DNA of 64,000 nt from Gluconacetobacter johannae. Lineage in GTDB: Bacteria; Pseudomonadota; Alphaproteobacteria; Acetobacterales; Acetobacteraceae. Position numbers and translations under genes: made by a program. The notes under the pieces were generated by a model that had not been told where the DNA came from, searched no databases, and worked only from the letters and a program-made list of their open reading frames with translations. The DNA lies in contig NZ_BAQK01000060.1 in NCBI RefSeq assembly GCF_025994435.1, forward strand, positions 49,271-113,270. The letters are read 5' to 3'. Numbering within the stretch: the stretch's first letter is position 1; each line of letters begins with the position of its first letter. Shown one piece after another: positions 9,920-20,559 of this stretch.

Positions 9920-10573
9920 ATGGCGGCGGTATTCAGTCCACGTGCCAATGTCATCGTTACGGTGGTGATGCTGGGGGCCGTGGGCGTGGTCGTCGGCGTG
10001 TGCCTCTGGTGGTTCACGTGGCCGCGGTCCGATTACGTCCGGCATGTCGGGTGGGCGATCCAGCAGCCGGTTCCGTTCAGCCATCAGCATCATGTCGCGG
10101 GGCTGGGCATCGACTGCCGGTTCTGCCACAGCAGCGTGGAGCGCAGCGCGCAGGCCAGCCTGCCGCCGACCTTTACCTGCATGACGTGTCATTCCCAGAT
10201 CTGGACCAATGCCGCCCTGCTGGCGGAGGTCCGCGACAGCCTGTCGGAGAACCGGCCGATCGTCTGGGCGCGCGTGACGGATGTTCCGGATTACGTTTAT
10301 TTCAATCACAGCATCCATGTGTCCAAAGGTGTGGGCTGCGAGAGCTGCCATGGCGACGTGGCGCGCATGCCCCTGACCTACAAGGCGAAGACGCTGACGA
10401 TGCAGTTCTGCCTGGACTGCCATCGCGACCCGGGGCCGAATCTGCGGCCGCTTGCGAACATCTATGACACCAACTGGCATCCGGACCCTGCGACGCCGCC
10501 GCCCGCCGAGTTGATGCGCGCGTACCATATCGGCGGCCGCAACCTGACGGAGTGCGCGATATGCCATCGCTAG
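9920..10573 (+). CDS. actA: Alternative Complex III subunit ActA, pentahaem cytochrome c
   Basis: A 217-residue protein with an N-terminal membrane anchor (about residues 11-32) and five CxxCH haem c sites: CRFCH (about 66), CMTCH (87), CESCH (140), CLDCH (164) and CAICH (213). Five haems, the anchor and the following Fe-S/molybdopterin-fold gene identify it as ActA. Alternative Complex III is a quinol:electron acceptor oxidoreductase that replaces cytochrome bc1; ActA carries electrons in the periplasm toward cytochrome c or the oxidase. The last haem site lies only four residues from the C-terminus, and the gene overlaps actB by about 20 nt. Confidence 0.95.
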   Translation: MAAVFSPRANVIVTVVMLGAVGVVVGVCLWWFTWPRSDYVRHVGWAIQQPVPFSHQHHVAGLGIDCRFCHSSVERSAQASLPPTFTCMTCHSQIWTNAALLAEVRDSLSENRPIVWARVTDVPDYVYFNHSIHVSKGVGCESCHGDVARMPLTYKAKTLTMQFCLDCHRDPGPNLRPLANIYDTNWHPDPATPPPAELMRAYHIGGRNLTECAICHR

Positions 10574-13398
10574 AGGGGCTGCCGGGCGACGAGCGGGACT
10601 GGGTCCGGCGTTTTCCGCATCTGGAACAGGCGCTGGCGCATCCGCTGGACCGGCGGCGGACGCTGAAGCTGCTGGCCCTGGCGCTGGCCGGCGGCGGGCT
10701 GGCGGGGTGCGACCCCGGCACCCCGGACCGGGGTTTCGTCTCGGCCGTGCGGGCGGCGCCGGGGGTGATTCCGGGGGTGCCCAACATCTATGCCAGCGCG
10801 CATGTGCGCGACGGCTATGCCCACGGCATTCTGGTCACCCACCAGATGGGGCGGCCGACCAAGGTGGAAGGCAACCCCGGGCATCCCGCCAGCCTGGGCG
10901 CCACCGACATCTTCGCCCAGGCCGCGATCCAGGATTTCTACGACCCCGACCGCGCCAGCGGGCCGCTGCACGACGGCATGCCGGCCGCCTGGCAGGAGGT
11001 GACGACCGCGTTGCAGGCGGTGCGCGCGCCCGTCGGAAGCGTGCCGCAGGCGGCGTCCGGCCTGCGTATCCTGACCGGAACGGTCACGTCGCCCACGCTT
11101 GGGGCGGCGATCGACGCGCTGCTGGCGGCCCACCCCGGCGCGGTCTGGCATCAATGGGACGCCATCGGGCGGGATGCGGCGCGGCAGGGCGCGGCCCTGG
11201 CCTATGGCCGCCCGGCGATGGTGATCCCGGACCTGCGGCAGGTGGATGTCGCCCTGGCCGTGGACAGCGACCTGCTGGACAGCGCGCCCGGCCATCTGCG
11301 CCATGCACGGGCCTTCGCCGGACGGCGCAACCCGGTGCAAGGGCCGATGAACCGCCTCTATGCCGTGGAGCCGACGCCCAGCCTGACGGGTGTGGCCGCC
11401 GACCACCGCTTCGTCGCGGCCCCGGCCGTCTGCGATGAGATCGTCGGGCGGCTGGGCGCGGCCATCCTGCACAATGCGGCGCCGTCCGGCGGGCCGGACT
11501 GGCTGGGGGCGGTGGTGGCCGATCTGCGCGCCCATCCCGGCCGGGCGCTGATCCATCTCGGCCCCGATCACGGGGCCGACGCCCACGCGAGCGTGCACGC
11601 GATGAACGAGGCGCTGGGCGGCCGGGGCGGGGCGTTCGACGTGTTCGAGCCGCCCGACTATCGGCCCGCGCAGCCCACATCGACCTTGTCGGCGCTGATG
11701 GACGACATGGAGAACGGGCGCGTCCGGGCGCTGCTGATCCTGGACGTCAACCCGGTCTATCAGGTGCCGCGCTTTGCCGCGGCGCTGCCGCGCGTCCCCC
11801 TCAGCGTGGCGCTGGCGGACCGGCCGCACGAGACGGCGCAGGCGGCCCGCTGGCATGTTCCGCTGGCCCACGGGTTCGAGGACTGGGGCGACGCCCGCGC
11901 CGATGACGGCACAGCGACGATCCTGCAGCCGCAGGCCATGCCGCTTTACGGCGGGATGAGCGCCGTGACCGTCCTGCGGGCCTGTGCCGGGGACGCCGCC
12001 CGATCCGCGCGGGAGCAGGTGCGGCAGACGTGGCGGGAGCGGCTGGCGTCCGAGGCCGACTGGCGCGCGGCGCTGGCGGCCGGCGTGGTGCCGGGCACCG
12101 CCGCCCCGCGCCTCGATGCGGCGATCGCGACCGTCCTGCCACCCGTATCACCCGCCGGATCGGCGGCGTTGACCCTGCTGCTGCGGCCCGATCCGCATCT
12201 GTGGGACGGGCGCGAGGCGAACAACCCGTGGTTGCAGGAACTGCCGCGACCGCTGAGCAAGACCGTCTGGGGCAATCCGCTGCTGATTCCGCCGGAGCTG
12301 GCGCGATCGCAAGGCCTGCGTAACGGGGACGAGGTCGCGCTGTCGGTGGGCGCGCATCGCGTCGCGCTGCCGGTGTGGGTGCAGCTTGGGCAGGCATCGG
12401 GCTGCGTCGTCGGGCTGCTGGGGTCGGGCCGGCGGCATGCGGGGGCGACGGGCGACGGGGTCGGCACGGACCTGTATCCGCTGCGCGACGCCGCCGGGCC
12501 GGTGCGGATTGTCGCCACCGGCCGCACCGTGGCCGTCGCCTGCACCGAGCACCATGCCACGCTGGTCGCCGACGCGCCGTCCGACATCGTGCGGCATGGC
12601 ACGCTGGCGCGGTTTCGGCAGGATGCTGGATTCCTGGGGAAGATGCAGGATCATCCAGTCCCCGCCGCCGCCCTGTACCGGCGCGACCCCGGCGCCCCGG
12701 TGGCGTGGGGGATGAGCATCGACCTGAACGCCTGCATCGGCTGCAACGCCTGCATGACCGCCTGCCAGGCGGAGAACAACGTGCCGGTGGTGGGGCGGGA
12801 CGAGGTGCTGCGCCAGCGCGAGATGCACTGGCTGCGGATTGACCGGATCTATGAAGGAACGCAGTCCGCCCCCGATACGTTCTTCCAGCCGATGCTCTGC
12901 ATGCATTGCGAACAGGCGCCTTGCGAGACGGTCTGCCCCGTCGGCGCCACGACGCATGATTCGGAGGGCCTGAACGTGATGGTCTACAACCGATGCGTCG
13001 GCACGAAATTCTGTTCCAACAACTGTCCTTACAAGGTCAGGCGATTCAATTATTTCGCCTTCGCCGAGCAGGAACGCCGGCCGCCGATCAGCCGCAATCC
13101 GGACGTTTCGGTGCGCGCGCGCGGCGTGATGGAAAAATGCACCTTCTGCGTCCAGCGGATCGCGCAGGCGCGCATCGCGGCCGACCGCGACGGGGTGGCG
13201 GAACAGGTGGTGACGGCCTGCCAGGCCGCCTGTCCCACGCAGGCCATCACCTTCGGCGACATCAACGATCCTGACGCCGCCGTCAGCCATCGCAAGGCCA
13301 GCCCGCTGACCTATGTGGTGCTGCCCGAACAGGGCACGCATCCGCGCGTGACCTATGAGGGGCGCATCCGCAACCGCAATCCGGCGATCGAACTGTGA
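10552..13398 (+). CDS. actB: Alternative Complex III subunit ActB, molybdopterin-fold plus Fe-S protein
   Basis: A 948-residue fusion. The N-terminus has a twin-arginine motif (RRRTLKLLALAL) ending in a lipobox-like LAGC, suggesting Tat export and lipidation. Roughly residues 60-700 have the fold of molybdopterin oxidoreductases; in characterised ActB this part binds no Mo cofactor. The C-terminal third is a four-cluster ferredoxin-like domain: CIGCNACMTACQ (about 727), CMHCEQAPCETVCP, CVGTKFCSNNCPYK and CTFC followed by CQAACPTQAI. It passes electrons from quinol to the ActA/ActE haems. An alternative ATG lies at 10561. The TGA overlaps the GTG start of actC. Confidence 0.95.
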   Translation: MRDMPSLEGLPGDERDWVRRFPHLEQALAHPLDRRRTLKLLALALAGGGLAGCDPGTPDRGFVSAVRAAPGVIPGVPNIYASAHVRDGYAHGILVTHQMGRPTKVEGNPGHPASLGATDIFAQAAIQDFYDPDRASGPLHDGMPAAWQEVTTALQAVRAPVGSVPQAASGLRILTGTVTSPTLGAAIDALLAAHPGAVWHQWDAIGRDAARQGAALAYGRPAMVIPDLRQVDVALAVDSDLLDSAPGHLRHARAFAGRRNPVQGPMNRLYAVEPTPSLTGVAADHRFVAAPAVCDEIVGRLGAAILHNAAPSGGPDWLGAVVADLRAHPGRALIHLGPDHGADAHASVHAMNEALGGRGGAFDVFEPPDYRPAQPTSTLSALMDDMENGRVRALLILDVNPVYQVPRFAAALPRVPLSVALADRPHETAQAARWHVPLAHGFEDWGDARADDGTATILQPQAMPLYGGMSAVTVLRACAGDAARSAREQVRQTWRERLASEADWRAALAAGVVPGTAAPRLDAAIATVLPPVSPAGSAALTLLLRPDPHLWDGREANNPWLQELPRPLSKTVWGNPLLIPPELARSQGLRNGDEVALSVGAHRVALPVWVQLGQASGCVVGLLGSGRRHAGATGDGVGTDLYPLRDAAGPVRIVATGRTVAVACTEHHATLVADAPSDIVRHGTLARFRQDAGFLGKMQDHPVPAAALYRRDPGAPVAWGMSIDLNACIGCNACMTACQAENNVPVVGRDEVLRQREMHWLRIDRIYEGTQSAPDTFFQPMLCMHCEQAPCETVCPVGATTHDSEGLNVMVYNRCVGTKFCSNNCPYKVRRFNYFAFAEQERRPPISRNPDVSVRARGVMEKCTFCVQRIAQARIAADRDGVAEQVVTACQAACPTQAITFGDINDPDAAVSHRKASPLTYVVLPEQGTHPRVTYEGRIRNRNPAIEL

Positions 13399-14753
13399 GC
13401 GGCCCGGCCGCCGTCGCTCCGGTCGTCGCACCTGGCGAGACCGCACAATCGTTGACCGAGCGCATCTGCGCGGTGACGCTGCGCGAGGGCGCGCGCCCGT
13501 GGACGCCGCTGTGGTGGTGGGCGGCCCTTGCGGTGTCGCTGGGGCTGCTGGGGATGGGCGTGATCGCGGTCGGGTGGCTGTTCTATGCCGGCCTGGGCAT
13601 CTGGGGCATCGACTGGCCGGTGGTCTGGGGGCTGGATATCCTCAATTACGTCTGGTGGATCGCCATCGCCTCGGGCGGCACGTTCATCTCGGCGCTGTTC
13701 TTCCTGCTGGGGGTGGAGTGGCGCACGGCGCTGAACCGGCTGGCGGAAAGCCTGACCCTGTGCGCGGCCCTGTGCGCCGCCATCTTTCCGATCCTGCATC
13801 TGGGCCGGCCGTGGTTCTTCTACTGGTTGTTTCCCTACCCGAACACCATGGGGCTGTGGGCGCAGTTCCGCAGCCCCCTGGTGTGGGATTTCTTCGCGAT
13901 CCTGACGTACGTCCTGGCGTCGATCCTGTTCTGGTATTTCGGGCTGCTGCCGGATCTTGCGACCTTGCGCGACCGGGCGCAGGGGCAGGGGCGGCGCGTG
14001 TTCTATGGCGTGCTGGCCCTGGGTTTTCGCGGATCGGGCCGGCAGTGGCGGCATTATCGCGCGGTCTATGCCGTCATGGCCGCGCTGATGGCGCCGCTGG
14101 TGGTGTCGGTGCACAGCATCGTGGGCATGGATTTCGCGGGCAGCGCCGCCACCGGCTGGCATTCCACGCAGTTTCCGCCATTCTTCGTGTTCGGCGCGGC
14201 CCTGTCGGGGTTCGCCGTCGTGCTGCTGGCCATCCTGCCGCTGCGGTCGCTGCTGGGCCTGCACGCCTATGTGACCGAGCGGCATATCGACGTGCTGGGC
14301 CGGCTGTTCCTGACCAGCAGCCTGTGTGTCGGCTACGCCTATGTCATGGACGCCTTCGCCACCTTCTACGGGCCGGACGAGGCGGACCGGACGATGTTCC
14401 TCATGCGCGTCTTCGGCCTGTATGCGCCGGTCTATTGGGGCACCATCGTCCTGAACATCGTGTTTCCGCAATTGCTGTGGTGGCGGTCGGTGCGGCTGAC
14501 GCAGCCGCTGGTGTGGCTGATCGGCCTGGGGGTGCTGGTGGGCATGTGGCTGGAGCGGTTCCAGATCATCGTGACCAGCCTGGCGCGCACGCAACTGCCC
14601 TCGACCTGGGGGCAGTACACGCCGACGCTATGGGAATGGAGCCTGCTGTTCGGCACGATCGGGCTGTTCCTGACCGCCTTCCTGCTGATCGTGCGGCTGA
14701 TGCCGGTGGTGGCGATGGCCGAAATGCGGGCCATGCTGCGGGGGCCGGCATGA
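13395..14753 (+). CDS. actC: Alternative Complex III subunit ActC (NrfD-like quinol-binding membrane protein)
   Basis: A 452-residue polytopic protein of the NrfD/PsrC family with about ten hydrophobic segments. This is one of the two large membrane subunits of Alternative Complex III and is thought to house the quinol site. LHLGRPWFFYWLFPYPN and VVSVHSIVGMDFA are typical of NrfD-like subunits in this complex. The start is GTG at 13395, chosen because it overlaps the actB stop (GTGA) and keeps the full N-terminal segment. The stop overlaps the actD ATG, so all Act subunits appear translationally coupled. Confidence 0.95.
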   Translation: MSGPAAVAPVVAPGETAQSLTERICAVTLREGARPWTPLWWWAALAVSLGLLGMGVIAVGWLFYAGLGIWGIDWPVVWGLDILNYVWWIAIASGGTFISALFFLLGVEWRTALNRLAESLTLCAALCAAIFPILHLGRPWFFYWLFPYPNTMGLWAQFRSPLVWDFFAILTYVLASILFWYFGLLPDLATLRDRAQGQGRRVFYGVLALGFRGSGRQWRHYRAVYAVMAALMAPLVVSVHSIVGMDFAGSAATGWHSTQFPPFFVFGAALSGFAVVLLAILPLRSLLGLHAYVTERHIDVLGRLFLTSSLCVGYAYVMDAFATFYGPDEADRTMFLMRVFGLYAPVYWGTIVLNIVFPQLLWWRSVRLTQPLVWLIGLGVLVGMWLERFQIIVTSLARTQLPSTWGQYTPTLWEWSLLFGTIGLFLTAFLLIVRLMPVVAMAEMRAMLRGPA

Positions 14754-15250
14754 TCGTCGCCGCCTTCGCCACCGAAGCCGCGATGCGGGAGGCCGCCGCC
14801 GAGATCCGGCGCGGCGACCCCGGCGGCGTCGAGACCTATATGGCGATGGAGCCGGACGAGGCACAGGGTGGGGCGGAAGGCGGCTCCATCCTGCCGGCGG
14901 TGATGCTGGGCGGCGGGGTCGCGGGCGGGCTGGGCGGTTTCCTGATGCAGGCCTATGCCACGACCATCAGCTATCCGCAGAATATCGGCGGCCGGCCGGA
15001 CCTGTCCTGGCCCGCCTATATTCCCACGACCTTCGAACTGGCGGTGCTGGGCGCGGTGGTCGCCGGCATGGCCGGGTTCCTGGTGCTGGCCGGGATGCCG
15101 CGCCTGTACGACCCCGTCGACGAGGCGGAGGGCATGCGCGCGGCGATGCTGGGGGGCTATGTCCTGGTCGCGCGTCCCACCGACGCCGCCCGCGCGCGCC
15201 AGGTGCTGTCCCGCCACGCCGCGATCGGAATCGAGGACGTGGCGGAATGA
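14750..15250 (+). CDS. actD: Alternative Complex III subunit ActD
   Basis: A 166-residue protein with an N-terminal soluble domain of about 45 residues, two transmembrane segments (about residues 46-67 and 96-118) and a C-terminal soluble part. This matches ActD (DUF3341 family), a structural subunit of Alternative Complex III. The intermembrane region contains YPQNIGGRPDLSWPAYIPTT, close to the conserved 'ggkP..swPafip.tfE' pattern of the family. ATG overlaps the actC stop; the TGA overlaps the actE start. Confidence 0.93.
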   Translation: MIVAAFATEAAMREAAAEIRRGDPGGVETYMAMEPDEAQGGAEGGSILPAVMLGGGVAGGLGGFLMQAYATTISYPQNIGGRPDLSWPAYIPTTFELAVLGAVVAGMAGFLVLAGMPRLYDPVDEAEGMRAAMLGGYVLVARPTDAARARQVLSRHAAIGIEDVAE

Positions 15251-15747
15251 GGAACGCCGCCGCCTTCGCTGTCGGGATCGCGGCCATGGCCCTGGTGGTC
15301 GCGGGCTGCGACGACATGACCAGCCAGAAGAAGCAGAACCCGTACGCCAGCCGCGCCACCGCGCCGGGCGACGTCCCGTCCGGCACGGTGCAGTACGGCG
15401 AGGCGCCCCGGCCGGCGCCGCCGCTGACCATGGCGCTGCTGGAGCGTGGACGGACCGAATATCATGTGTTCTGCGCGCCCTGCCATGCCGAGACGGGCGA
15501 CGGGCATGGCATGATCGTGCAGCGCGGCTTTCCGGCCGCGCCGCCGCTGGCCACCGCCGAACTGATGGCTGCCCCGCCGCAGCGGCTGTACGACGTCGTG
15601 ACCGGCGGCTGGGGCGTGATGTACGGCTTCGCCCAGCGGATCGCGCCGGACGATCGCTGGGCCGTCGTCGCCTATGTGCGTGCGTTGCAGCGCAGCCAGC
15701 ACATGATGCTGGCCGACCTGACACCCCGGCAGCGGGCCGCGCCATGA
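15247..15747 (+). CDS. actE: Alternative Complex III subunit ActE, monohaem cytochrome c lipoprotein
   Basis: A 166-residue exported protein with a signal peptide ending in a lipobox (VVAGC, Cys about 20), so it is probably a lipoprotein anchored at the periplasmic face. One haem c site, CAPCH, lies near residue 76, in the context FCAPCHAETGDGHGM. ActE is the monohaem subunit of Alternative Complex III and, with ActA, hands electrons to the terminal oxidase. Located between actD and actF with overlapping stops and starts, as in other act operons. Confidence 0.94.
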   Translation: MRNAAAFAVGIAAMALVVAGCDDMTSQKKQNPYASRATAPGDVPSGTVQYGEAPRPAPPLTMALLERGRTEYHVFCAPCHAETGDGHGMIVQRGFPAAPPLATAELMAAPPQRLYDVVTGGWGVMYGFAQRIAPDDRWAVVAYVRALQRSQHMMLADLTPRQRAAP

Positions 15748-16790
15748 GGGGACCCCTGGCCCGTACCGAACGCGTGGCGTGGGGCGTCGCCGGACTGGCG
15801 GGGCTTGGGGTGCTGGCCGGGCTGGTGTGGAGGCCCCATGCGGTCTACGGCCCGTGGCTTGCGGCGTGCGCCGCCTGGCTGGGCTGGCCGCTGGGCAGCA
15901 TGGCGCTGATCCTGGCGCACGCGCTGACGGGCGGGCGCTGGGGCGACACGCTGCGCCCGGCCCTGCGCGCCGGGGTGGCCACGCTGCCGCTGGGCCTGCC
16001 GGCGCTGGCGGTGCTGCTGGCCGGGGCGGGTGATCTCTATCCCTGGCTGCACGCGCACGGCGCCAACCGGTTCTATCTGAACGCGCCGTTCGCCCTGCTG
16101 CGGGTCGCGCTCTATGCGCTGGTCTGGGGCACGCTTGCGGTGGTGTGCCTGCGGGGGCGGGAGGTGGCGCGCATTGCGCCGGCGGGGCTGATCCTGCTGG
16201 CGCTGACCTTCAGTTTCGCGGCCATCGACCTGACGGAATCGCTCGACCCGCGCTTCAGTTCCAGCGCCTACGGGCTGATCGCATCCGCAGGGGCGGGGCT
16301 GCTGGCGCTGGCGCTGGGCATGCTGCTGGCCCTGCTGGCCGGCGGGGTGGCCGACCGGGACGCTGTGCGCGACCTGGCCCGGCTGCTGCTGGGGCTGACG
16401 GTGCTGTGGGCCTATCTGGATTTCATGCAGTTCCTGATCGTCTGGCAGTCCAACCTGCCGGTCGAGGCCGCCTGGTACGGCCGCCGGCTGCATGGGGGGT
16501 GGGGCGCCATCGCGGTGGGGATCGCGCTGCTGCATTTCCTGCTGCCCTTCGTGCTGCTGATGCTGGCCCCGCTGCAGGTCAGGCGGCCGGTCGTCGTGGC
16601 GGCGGCGACACTGCTGGTGGTCATGGAGGTGGTGCGTAACCTGTGGCTGGTCCTGCCGGAACGCGCGCCGGTGTCGGTGCTGCTGACCCTGGCGTCGCTT
16701 CTGCTGTTCGCGGCGGCGGGGGCGGCGCTGGGCCTCCGCTCGATGCTGCGCCAGGGCGCGGCGATGGGCATGGGGGGCGCCCATGGCTGA
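15744..16790 (+). CDS. actF: Alternative Complex III subunit ActF (membrane protein)
   Basis: A 348-residue protein with about ten hydrophobic segments and no obvious metal site, matching ActF, the second NrfD-like large membrane subunit of Alternative Complex III. FMQFLIVWQSNLP and the preceding WAYLDF are the recognisable family signature. The start is the ATG that overlaps the actE stop; although the same frame stays open upstream, that part overlaps actD and actE and is not coding. The stop overlaps the next small gene. Confidence 0.92.
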   Translation: MRGPLARTERVAWGVAGLAGLGVLAGLVWRPHAVYGPWLAACAAWLGWPLGSMALILAHALTGGRWGDTLRPALRAGVATLPLGLPALAVLLAGAGDLYPWLHAHGANRFYLNAPFALLRVALYALVWGTLAVVCLRGREVARIAPAGLILLALTFSFAAIDLTESLDPRFSSSAYGLIASAGAGLLALALGMLLALLAGGVADRDAVRDLARLLLGLTVLWAYLDFMQFLIVWQSNLPVEAAWYGRRLHGGWGAIAVGIALLHFLLPFVLLMLAPLQVRRPVVVAAATLLVVMEVVRNLWLVLPERAPVSVLLTLASLLLFAAAGAALGLRSMLRQGAAMGMGGAHG

Positions 16791-17163
16791 CGATCCCGCC
16801 CCGCATTTTTCCCGCCCCCGTCACGAACCCGCGGACGTGACCCTGCGGCCGGTCGTGGCCGTCGGCTTGGGGGTGGGCGTCGCGGTGGTGGCGCTGGCGG
16901 TGCTGGCCGATGTGCTGTTCCCGCAGCGCGCGCTGGACATGCTGCTGCGCGCGCCCCTGCCGCCGATGACGTCGCCCGCCCTGCAAAGCGATCCGCCGGC
17001 CGACATGGCGGCCTTCCGCGCGGCGGACCTGGCGCGGCTGACCGGTTTCGGCTGGGTGGATCGCAAGGGCGGCGTGGCCCATGTGCCGATCGACCAGGCG
17101 ATGCGGCAGGTGGCGCGGGACGGCATTCCGGGCTGGCCCGCCGCCGGGGCGGGCCGGCCATGA
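16783..17163 (+). CDS. Small membrane protein of the act-cox operon, unassigned
   Basis: A 126-residue protein with a Pro/His/Arg-rich N-terminus, one hydrophobic segment at about residues 26-48 and a soluble C-terminus containing GFGWVDRKGGVAHVPIDQAM. The 'GWVD...a.vPId.AM' block is familiar from short proteins encoded beside cytochrome oxidase or act genes in other proteobacteria, but I know of no demonstrated function. It overlaps actF upstream and the Sco gene downstream. It could be an assembly factor, or a small subunit comparable to ActG; the sequence alone does not decide. Confidence 0.75.
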   Translation: MADDPAPHFSRPRHEPADVTLRPVVAVGLGVGVAVVALAVLADVLFPQRALDMLLRAPLPPMTSPALQSDPPADMAAFRAADLARLTGFGWVDRKGGVAHVPIDQAMRQVARDGIPGWPAAGAGRP

Positions 17164-17936
17164 GGCCCGTGGCGGCGGCATTTCTGGTCCTGGCGGCGGC
17201 GCTGGTGTCGCCGGGGCCGGCGCGGGCCGGGCCGATGCAGGATCTGGCCTTCACCCAGCGGCAGGGGGCGTCGCTGCCGCTGGATGCGCGCTTCACCGAC
17301 ACGGCGGGGCGCACCCTGCCGCTGGGGGCGTTCCTCGACGGGCATCCGGCCATCCTGTCGATGGGCTATTACAATTGCCCCAACCTGTGCGCGCTGGAAC
17401 GCGAGGATCTGCTGCATGCCCTGGGCGTGAGCGGCCTGAAGCCGCCCGGCGATTATGCGCTGATCGTCGTCAGCATCGACCCCGCCGAAACCGCCGCCCT
17501 GGCCCGGCAGGCCCGGCAGGACGACCTGGCCCGCCACGCCACCGACGGCGCCGAGCAGGGCTGGCACTTCCTGGTGGGCCAGGCGGGTTCGATCCGCCGC
17601 CTGGCCGAGGCGGTGGGGTTCCATGCGCGCTACGATCCGGCGCTGAAGCAGTATCTGCATCCGATGGGGCTGGTCTTCGCGACGCCGGCCGGCATGGTCT
17701 CGGGCTATGTGCTAGGGGTCGGCTACCGCCCTGGCGATGTCCGGCAGGCCCTGGCGCAGGCCGCCCTGGGCCGGCGGGCCGAGGCGTCGCCGGTCCTGCT
17801 GCTGTGCTTTCATTACGATGCCGCCACCGGGCGCTATACGCTGGCGACCTGGAAGCTGCTGCGGCTGGGGGCTGCGATGACGGTGCTGGCCCTGGGGACC
17901 GGGCTGGCCATGGCCCATTGGCGGAGGGGCCGATGA
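17160..17936 (+). CDS. Sco1/SenC-type copper chaperone for the oxidase CuA site
   Basis: A 258-residue thioredoxin-fold protein with a signal peptide (cleavage near ARAG, residue 24) and an extra C-terminal transmembrane helix (about residues 234-252). The copper-binding CxxxC is CPNLC at residues 73-77 and the third ligand is probably His167 in YLHPMG. Sco proteins deliver copper to, or reduce, the CuA centre of subunit II. Placement immediately before coxB, with overlapping ATGA, supports that job. The C-terminal anchor, in place of an N-terminal one, is common to Sco proteins of act-cox operons. Confidence 0.9.
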   Translation: MRPVAAAFLVLAAALVSPGPARAGPMQDLAFTQRQGASLPLDARFTDTAGRTLPLGAFLDGHPAILSMGYYNCPNLCALEREDLLHALGVSGLKPPGDYALIVVSIDPAETAALARQARQDDLARHATDGAEQGWHFLVGQAGSIRRLAEAVGFHARYDPALKQYLHPMGLVFATPAGMVSGYVLGVGYRPGDVRQALAQAALGRRAEASPVLLLCFHYDAATGRYTLATWKLLRLGAAMTVLALGTGLAMAHWRRGR

Positions 17937-18898
17937 CCTGGCTGCCCGAAGCCTCGGCCCATGCCATGCGGATCGACCTGTTGCTGGCGGGGCTGGTCGT
18001 CATCAGCCTGGCGGTGCTGGGGCTGGTGTTCGGGCTGATGCTGCTGAACATCCTGCGCTTCCGCGCGGGCCGCACCACGGCCATCGCCCGCGCCATCGCG
18101 GCCCATAAGAGCTGGAGGTTCGAGATCGTCTGGACGGCCGTGACGCTGGCGATCTTCTTCGCTCTGTTCCTGTGGGCCACGCAGCTTTATGTCGTGGGCT
18201 TCCGGCCGCCGGCCGGGGCGATCCAGGTCTATGTCACCGGCAAGCAATGGATGTGGAAGGTCCAGTATCCGGGCGGCCAGCGCGAAATCAACGCGCTGCA
18301 TGTGCCGGCGGGCCGGCCAGTGCAACTGCTGCTGACATCGGAAGACGTGATCCACGATTTTTCGATCCCGGTCCTGCGGATCAAGCACGACGTGCTGCCC
18401 GGCCGGTACCAGAGCCTGTGGTTCACCGCCGACAGGACCGGATCGTTCCGGTTCTATTGCACGCAGTTCTGCGGGCTGGCCCATTCGCGCATGACCGGCA
18501 CGCTGACCATCCTCAGCGCCGCGGACTATGCCGGCTGGCTGAACAGCACGCCGGCCAGCGGCAGCCTGGCCGCGACGGGCGAGGCCCTGTTCATCCGCAG
18601 CGGGTGCAGCGGCTGCCATGCCTCCAGCCGCTATGCCCCCGACGCGGCCGATACCAGCCGGGCGCCGTCGATGGTCGGGCTGTACGGCAGCCGGGTGGTG
18701 CTGGCCGACGGGCGCGCGGTCGTGGCCGACGCCGCGTTCCTGCACGATTCCATCGTCGATGCGCCCCGCAGGCCGGGGGCGTCCTTTGCGACCGAGATGC
18801 CGTCCTTTCGCGGCGTGCTGAGCGAGGACGAACTGGCCGCGCTGGTCGCCTATCTGCAGACCCTTTCGCCCACCCTTCCGCCGAGTGCAGGGAATTGA
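17933..18898 (+). CDS. coxB: Cytochrome c oxidase subunit II with fused cytochrome c (caa3 type)
   Basis: A 321-residue protein: two N-terminal transmembrane helices (about 17-40 and 63-85), a cupredoxin domain and a C-terminal cytochrome c domain. CuA ligands are visible as VIHDFS and FYCTQFCGLAHSRM, giving His, two Cys, His and Met. The fused haem site is CSGCH near residue 225 with a possible Met ligand in EMPSFRG. The fusion makes this a caa3-type oxidase that takes electrons directly, here probably from Alternative Complex III. The start overlaps the Sco stop. Confidence 0.95.
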   Translation: MTWLPEASAHAMRIDLLLAGLVVISLAVLGLVFGLMLLNILRFRAGRTTAIARAIAAHKSWRFEIVWTAVTLAIFFALFLWATQLYVVGFRPPAGAIQVYVTGKQWMWKVQYPGGQREINALHVPAGRPVQLLLTSEDVIHDFSIPVLRIKHDVLPGRYQSLWFTADRTGSFRFYCTQFCGLAHSRMTGTLTILSAADYAGWLNSTPASGSLAATGEALFIRSGCSGCHASSRYAPDAADTSRAPSMVGLYGSRVVLADGRAVVADAAFLHDSIVDAPRRPGASFATEMPSFRGVLSEDELAALVAYLQTLSPTLPPSAGN

Positions 18899-18903
18899 AC
18901 GCG

Positions 18904-20551
<1,648 letters not shown>

Positions 20552-20559
<8 letters not shown>

